Made by a program: the position numbers and the translations under genes. 64,000 nt of DNA, from the NCBI GenBank assembly GCA_011037195.1, contig JAAEAF010003823.1, positions 1-64,000 on the forward strand, read 5' to 3'. This DNA comes from Triatoma infestans (Eukaryota > Arthropoda > Insecta > Hemiptera > Reduviidae). Shown here in pieces: positions 58,033-64,000 of the stretch (its first letter is position 1; the number at the start of each line of letters is the position of its first letter). The notes under the pieces are model-generated. The model worked only from the letters and a program-made list of their open reading frames with translations, was not told where the DNA came from and did not search any database.

Positions 58033-58480
58033 ATGCTCCTCGTCATTCGTCGACACCATAATGTCAAACGTAGGGTCATTGAGTTATTAAAGGAAAAAGG
58101 ATATATCTGCTCTGATGACAAGGACAGCACCTCAAGATATGCAGATACAGTCGCATTCCATAAAAACAGTCCATCTGCGTTAGTTGTTCATCCTACGATT
58201 AGGTATGAGAACAACGATCGAGACCAGGTGAAGTGGATTAATGAAAAAAAGAGAGCGACTTGGGAAAGAAGTGCATTAACATTCTCCAAGAAAATTTCCT
58301 ACAAGAATTTGGAAAAAGGAACTTCGTAGTTCTCGGTCTATGTATGGTTTGGCTCTCGGGGGAAGGGGTATCCCGGTGCTTTTTTGATGACGTCAGCAAT
58401 GATACAACTGGCTGAGCAAATTATTTTGGATTCCCTTGGAATCCTGCATAATCACATCTACGGTCTTTGACAACTTGGTT
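58033..58480 (+). pseudogene. LINE C-terminal REL-type endonuclease relic
   Basis: The 98-codon frame resembles the restriction-like endonuclease end of R2/NeSL-type LINEs: RHHNVKRRVIELLKEKGY, a YADTVAF block where functional enzymes have PD(I/L)VA, and VHPTIRYEN. A shifted frame continues with MTSAMIQLAEQIILDSLGIL, a typical tail. The aspartate is kept but the proline is changed, and a frameshift follows, so it is inactive. Confidence 0.62.
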
Positions 58481-58705
58481 TATTAAAATAGTTTCATTTA
58501 GATGTCCTATTTATTGAATTTGCATATGTTCCTTTCTTCTTCTTCTTCTAGTTTGCACTATTGGTTTTAGTTTCGTAACGTTTATGTCTTGTTTGACTTG
58601 AGATTGTCTCATGAAGATTGATCCGTAATCTGTGTTCTTTAGCAACTCAATGAAATGAAATTGAACAGCCATATCGATTTGGTTTGTCGCTGTAATCTCC
58701 AAGTT

Positions 58706-58960
58706 ATGGAAGGGATATTATCTCAGTGGTAGCGTGCTGTACTAGCAACGCGGAGGTTCGAGTCCAGCTGCTGTCGTTAGATTTTTTTTTTCTTCCTAGG
58801 AGCCTCTTACAGTTCACTTTCCGTTGATGGACAGTGAAGTATGTAACGAAACAACACTGTCCGGAGGCCGGCAGTGCACATAGAAGACTCCGAATTACGG
58901 CCCAGAAGGGCTTTAGATAGCACAGGGCTTGGTCCCTCCCCACAGACAATAAAAAAAAAA
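58706..58960 (+). mobile_element. Short-form SINE with polyA and LINE-like 3' end
   Basis: Perfect duplications AATCTCCAAGTT (58694-58705 and 58961-58972). Head ATTATCTCAGTGGTAGCGTG and B box GAGGTTCGAGTCC. The last part, GGTCCCTCCCCACAG then CAATAAA, matches the I-like LINE 3' end at 10631-10673. Confidence 0.92.
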
Positions 58961-58972
58961 AATCTCCAAGTT

Positions 58973-59728
58973 TAAAAGAATCCGTTTTTAGTTTTCGAGT
59001 AAATTCCAAAAACTACTCAAAAAACGATTCTTTAAAATCGCACTTACGATTGGTTGGTTGGTTGGTTGGTTAACCGATTACTCAGATTGAAGTATCTGAA
59101 CGAACTGTGATAGTTGCAATAAAAGAAAAATTAATGTGAGTGTTTATTGCGTAATTATAATCAACAATAACTACTTAATATAACAATCAGTTTAAAAGAC
59201 ATCAGGCAATTATTTATTTATTTATTTTTTTGACAATTGCGCCATTAATAAAAAAAAAGTTTCGCAAAATATCCTTTGATTAGATAGTAGACGTTAATAA
59301 CCTTACGAAAAAAAAACTGCGTCATTCACAAATTAACAAACTTTAAATTAGATGTAAAATTATGTTAAATAATGTGGAAAAAAAAATTGTTAACATAATT
59401 CCTAAATATTATACAATATCTTTGGGTATATGCTTTTCTCAAAAGAGAAATTAGTATGAATTCTGTAATCCGGTTTATTTTTAAACCTTTTTTTGGATAG
59501 TCACATGAGAAAGAAAGGGATCCGTCTGCTGCAAATATTTGTAAACTAAGTCGGGCTTATTTTGGTAGTCTTGGGTAGTTAGAAGAAGTGGACTTGGGCA
59601 AATCCTTCAATTTACCGTTTACATATCCTTCAACAAAAAGGACATTCGTAAGAGTCAATAGCCCTCACTTATTCTAGAGACTCTCTTTCTCTCCCATTAT
59701 TTCTCTTTCTATCACTTTTACTGCCAGC
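58973..59728. other. Unassigned; (TTGG)n at 59050-59072
   Basis: Family X-like remnants at the left edge, otherwise AT-rich with no recognised feature. Confidence 0.4.
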
Positions 59729-59955
59729 GTTCGATGCCCTTGAAGTACTTCAATAGGTGTTGACCCAGCCATCTAGAGTAAAAGTGGCGGGAGGGGGGAA
59801 TTAACTAGCGGATATGGTAGCGAAGGCCAAGAAACTAAACGGCAATGGGAAGAACTGGCACTGTGTGTGCCTGTGACACGACCCCTCCCAATAAAAAAGT
59901 CTGCCGTCAGGCAGAGACCTTGGCCTTCCATTGGCCGTTGTAGATTAGCTTTTTT
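59729..59955 (+). mobile_element. SINE2 copy 3 (old)
   Basis: Retains the B-box region (GCGTTCGATGCCC), TGTTGACCCAGCC, AGCGAAGGCCAAGAAACTAA and the CAGGCAGAGACCTTGGCC end, in the opposite orientation to the other two copies and much more diverged. Confidence 0.65.
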
Positions 59956-60239
59956 ATTGTAGATCTATAGAGTCAGTAAACTCTGAAATGGCTTGGCATA
60001 CAATCGATGTTTCTGGCTATTTAAATATGATTGTAGCGGAGTTTATGATGTTTTGGTAGATGACATTCAGACGTAGTAGGAGCATCAGACTGACTTTTTG
60101 CAGAAAATAAAGCTCCTGATTTCTGTTACAGAGGATTTAGAGTGAAATAGAGAATTAACTCATTTATAATTTTAAAAAGTTCCTTTAAAAAAATCATTTC
60201 ACAAATTTATAAAACCGAAGTAATTATAATAGTACAAAA

Positions 60240-61090
60240 ATCTGGAGTGAAACTTTCATACGATATTCTTCGGACTTTACTTACTGCTATAAAATGACAA
60301 TTATTTTTTTAAAACAAATATACAAGTGCCAGTAGGAGTACAAGTGCCAGTAGGAGTACAAGTACCAACTTACAAGCCGAGGCAGGTAGAGAATGATTAC
60401 ATTGTAGAGAGCGCCGCTAATAATAAACATATACATTTGAATTTTAACGCCACAAATTCCACAGAACCCCCCCAAAAAAAATCCAATTTTCCCAGGAAAA
60501 TGCTTCAAATAAAAGTGATAGGTATTTATATAATCAGATAGTATAATAACTTTCATAAATAATTGGAGCCGTTTTTGAGAAAAAACACGAAAAAATAAAA
60601 ACTATTCAGTAAAGTCGCACTTCTGGATGACGGATTTTGCCCGAAACTTTTATGTCAGAGTTGTTGTGGTTGGTTCCGCAGAGCTGGAAAGCATCAGAGA
60701 TATTTTCCGCCTGCTTCTTTTGGTGGGCATCGACCAGTGTCGGACGTTCGCCCACCATCAGGATATTTTTGTCAAAACAGTGTGATAACTTAAGACTTGC
60801 ACAGAGCAAATTTACTTGATACACTGAATACACTGTCTTGACAAAAACATCGTGAAGACCACCAAAAGAAGCAGGCTATCACAGAAAATATGTCTAATGT
60901 TTCATGTCAGATATTATAATGGAAGTACCTATACGGTAATATCAAATTTGGACTTGATGTGATTTTTTTCGGTTTTGAGATAATGTTCACACTACAGACA
61001 TACACACACACACATACACACACATACAGACGATTCGTTAAAGACAATTTTTTCTTACTCAAAGGAAATACAAAACATGTATTTCAATTT
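60240..61090 (-). mobile_element. Family X copy split by an HHR-A foldback
   Basis: Terminal part at 60240-60300, modules, then the head block (GACACAATCACAATTG) near 61110. Contains two and a half 18-bp tandem repeats (ACAAGTGCCAGTAGGAGT) at about 60323-60366. Confidence 0.65.
60660..60903. mobile_element. HHR-A foldback with 8-bp target duplication, ribozyme decayed
   Basis: ATGTCAGA flanks both ends (60652-60659 and 60904-60911). The left, minus arm has the full terminus; its ribozyme reads CTGATGG and GACA, both core changes. The right, plus arm has lost the core (CATCGTGAAG|ACCACC). Confidence 0.85.
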
Positions 61091-61536
61091 CTTATTCAGT
61101 TTCGAAACTTTGACACAATCACAATTGTAATTAATAAAAAATTGACAATCTTTTTTTTTAAACTCGTAATTTTTTCTCAGTTCTCAAAAATACAAAAGTG
61201 ATATAGTTGTAGTCCAGAAGATAGCGCCAATAACAATATAAATCAGAAGTTTCTCAGTACTATTTAAATTTCAATTCTTCCGCATAGATTTTTGTTTCCA
61301 ATTTGATGAGTCATGATTTAATGTTTGTTTTCCATTTGTGGACATAATTTCCTCAATCATATCTAGTGCAATGATGAGTAGTGTATTAATTTAGTGGATA
61401 TATTGACAATGTATGTATTTTTGCGAAAACTGATTATTATTCAATACTGCACCATGTTTAATTAATAGTTCAGTAAGTAAGGTGATTTATAAATTAAGTG
61501 CTATTTTGGTTTATAAGTCAAAAATATGAAAAGGAA

Positions 61537-61791
61537 AAAACCCTACGGCGCAACAGTCCATGAAGGGCCAAGGCTTGCTAGATGGCGATTTGGATAGGGG
61601 GGCGTGTGGTAAGCTCGCCGCAGTCTCACGCCGTTTAGTTCTGGCCTTCCCTACCTAGGGCGCTACTAACTGTAGCTTCTCACTTTTCAGCACGACGCTG
61701 GGTCAACGCCGACTTTGCCCTCACGGGAATCGAACCCTGAATTCTCGCACGAAAGGCGAGTGCGCTAGCCACTAGACCAACGCGTGAGGAC
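61537..61791 (-). mobile_element. T-tailed tRNA-derived SINE (SINE2), copy 2
   Basis: Perfect 12-bp duplications TATGAAAAGGAA (61525-61536 and 61792-61803). Same structure as 51931-52192, with only modest divergence. Confidence 0.92.
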
Positions 61792-61871
61792 TATGAAAAG
61801 GAAGCTCGGAATTATTTCCAGTATAATAAACAAAAAAACAATTTTTTTTTAATTTTTTTGCCATTTTTAAT

Positions 61872-62545
61872 TTTCTGTTACTGCTGGTAAGAGAAAAAAA
61901 TTGTGATCATGTCAAATTCGTTTTTTCGAATATAATTAATTTTTCGATATAGAATTTTTACTGGAAAGATACGTTTTGAGGTCCCTGAGTCTAAAAAATT
62001 TTTTTGTTTTGTTTTTTTAAAAACTAGTCTGTGTATGAACTGCACAGCATAAAAATGAAAAATCATATAAAACTTGATATTGCATTTAGATATCGTTATG
62101 GGGGGATTTGACACTAAGTTATCTCTGAAAATTCCTCAACCGGAAGTACCACATGAATAGTTTTTTCACTTTTTTCGTGAAGGACTCTGACTTTCTTTAA
62201 ACTTTTGCAATTTCAACTACACATAATACAAGCTAGATTTTTTTTGTTTTTTTTTTAAACATTTCCCCAGGAAAATTCATTTAAGGAGACTTTTAGGGAA
62301 ACAGATGGGGGTTATATTTTCCTCTAAAGTGCTATCTTAGTTGATTATACAATTCAACCTTCTAGACAAAATTAATTCGAAATAAATAGATTACCAAAAA
62401 CCGGTGAGTTTCAAGAAAATTAGTAAACCGGGGGAGCGTTATAGCTGGACAGTTTCTTTCAATTTCCCCGATTTTCTCCATTAAAATACCGACTAATTTC
62501 TGTATACTAACTATAAAATTTGTCAATTACAATTTCACACCAGAT
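61872..62545 (+). mobile_element. Family X copy, 3' TIR lost
   Basis: Starts TTTTCTGTTACTGCTGGTAAGAG, has CAACCGGAAGTACCAC at about 62138 and ends TTTCACACCAGATTTC without the subterminal repeat. Confidence 0.72.
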
Positions 62546-63110
62546 TTCTTTTTTATATCCATATAAATTAAATACCCATTTTCCCAAAAAAATTTAATAT
62601 TCAACACGTCACTAAAGTAATTTTTACAGTCTCATTCAATACCTGAACTCGAGTGTAAAAAAAAGGAGCATTTCTTTACTCTCTGTTTGATAAAAATAAG
62701 TATTTAATAAATTATTGATTGACCTGTTATAGTTAGTAAAATGCTTTTGTTGTTAGCCAATCATATTGTAATAAAATTATTACATTTTTTTAGGTAATAA
62801 ACATTTAAAACAAATCGATAACCATATTAGGCACGTTATGCTATTAAAGATAACTCCTTATTTGTGTTGTTGTTCATAATCATGAATTATTGATTAAATT
62901 GGGAAAACAAAAAAAAAGCATTATTTTTGATCATAAATTATAATGTTTTGGTTATAAAATGGATAAATTTCAATTATATGACAAATTTAATTTTTAAGTT
63001 TAGTGTAAGTTTAATATTTAATGTTTCTTATTTGAAACATATAAACTTTAGAATTACTTTCGTTAATTAAAATAATACATGATTAATGGATGCTTATTGT
63101 CTTTTTTACT
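62546..63110. other. AT-rich spacer
   Basis: Nothing recognised. Confidence 0.4.
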
Positions 63111-63960
63111 GTATTAAGAAAAAGTGATCGTAATAAAATTTTCAAAATTCAATTTTCTAATTTTCACCAATGGAAATACAAATTCCCGGACCCGGCACCC
63201 TAAGTAACTTAAAAAAAATTCTTAAATAAATAAATAAATACCAAGATAACTGAAAAAGGTAACTAAAAAGATACCAAGATAATTAAAAATAAAAATTTTT
63301 AAAAATCATCTGATATAAATGAATCACACGAATTCTTTTAGTGCTTTTAATACTAATATAAAAAATGTTTAAATAAAAGTGATAGGTTTTTCTTATCAGG
63401 GCAGTTCATTGCAAGTTTAAAGGAAATCGTTTTGATCATTTACGAGAAAATTCCAAATAAATTAAAAAACCTATTCTTTAAAATTACACTTCCGGTTAAT
63501 CTAGTTTCTTCAAATTTAGAATTCTACTAATACTTCTAAGTGCAACCTAATATTATTTAGGTTATAAAACCATACGTGGCACTTTATAGAGAAAAGCTTA
63601 ACATAAAACTATTCCCTCTGAACCCCCCAAATATAAATGTTCCGCTAGTTTTCTGCTACCTATTTAATTGTGTAGAAGTAGTAAACCTCGAAGAAAGTAG
63701 AAACCTCGAAAAACTGAAGAAAAAGAAAATATCAGTAAAATCGCACTTCCGGTTGATGAATTTTGCCAGAAATCTTCTTGTCATCTGCGGTGTTGGTATA
63801 TCGACAACGGTGTATCGACTTTTCGTTTATGACATATTATCTTAAAACACACATAAACTTAAAACCCAATTTCTCTCCTCAACAACTCCATTATGGATTT
63901 TAACACACACTTCAGGACAATTAGTGAAAAAAACATTTCTTTCGCAATCCGGGGATCCAG
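63111..63960. mobile_element. Family X fragments in both orientations
   Basis: A plus head fragment (63111-63200) and minus modules with CACTTCCGGTTAATC (about 63487) and CACTTCCGGTTGATG (about 63745). The copy runs to near the window end. Confidence 0.6.
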
Positions 63961-64000
63961 TTTAATGCAATTTTATAAATTCCAATAATTGACAGGAATT

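Overview
This window looks like about 64 kb of AT-rich arthropod, most probably insect, nuclear DNA. The evidence is a spliced SLC6 transporter gene with GT-AG introns, an intact cecropia-type mariner, tRNA-derived SINEs, several LINE clades, a BEL/Pao-like relic and a short patch of TTAGG-type telomere-like repeat. Nothing points to a bacterium, plasmid or virus. The species cannot be named from the sequence alone.

Layout. 0-6 kb: a hammerhead-bearing repeat at the left edge, a 32-bp palindromic minisatellite, the 3' end of an LTR retroelement whose LTR is split by an intact mariner, and a solo LTR of the same family with a 4-bp target duplication. 6-18 kb: a composite SINE, inverted-dimer (foldback) hammerhead repeats with a SINE inside, two copies of an I-like LINE tail, a Jockey-like relic, a 0.6-kb TIR element and the first copies of a large family called here family X. 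18-23.3 kb: very AT-rich sequence directly downstream of the SLC6 stop codon. 23.3-30.0 kb: the SLC6 gene on the minus strand, 11 coding exons and 594 codons, complete from ATG to stop, with LINE relics in two introns. 30-35 kb: a direct-repeat / inverted-repeat nest with a possible first exon of another gene on the plus strand. 35-64 kb: almost all repeats, with many family X copies in both orientations interrupted by SINEs, LINE tails, hammerhead foldbacks and a BEL/Pao-like relic.

The most interesting material is two related repeat units, HHR-A and HHR-B. Read on the correct strand they fold as type-I hammerhead ribozymes: CUGANGA, stem II, GAAA, a tiny ACC/GGU stem III, then the UC cleavage site. 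They occur mostly as head-to-head foldbacks, so a transcript of either strand would carry a ribozyme. Similar minimal hammerheads are known from Penelope-like elements and retrozymes; no reverse transcriptase of that type was seen here.

Other connections come from the sequence itself. A SINE shares its last ~45 bp with the 3' end of the I-like LINE, which suggests that LINE mobilises it. Exact target-site duplications define a 436-bp composite SINE, two copies of a T-tailed SINE, a polyA SINE, a LINE tail, a hammerhead foldback and the solo LTR. Family X ends in a 15-bp subterminal inverted repeat plus a terminal hairpin and repeats an ACCGGAAGT-containing module about every 300 bp. All coordinates were read by eye, so repeat edges are accurate to a few bases where a target duplication or TIR is quoted and to tens of bases otherwise.
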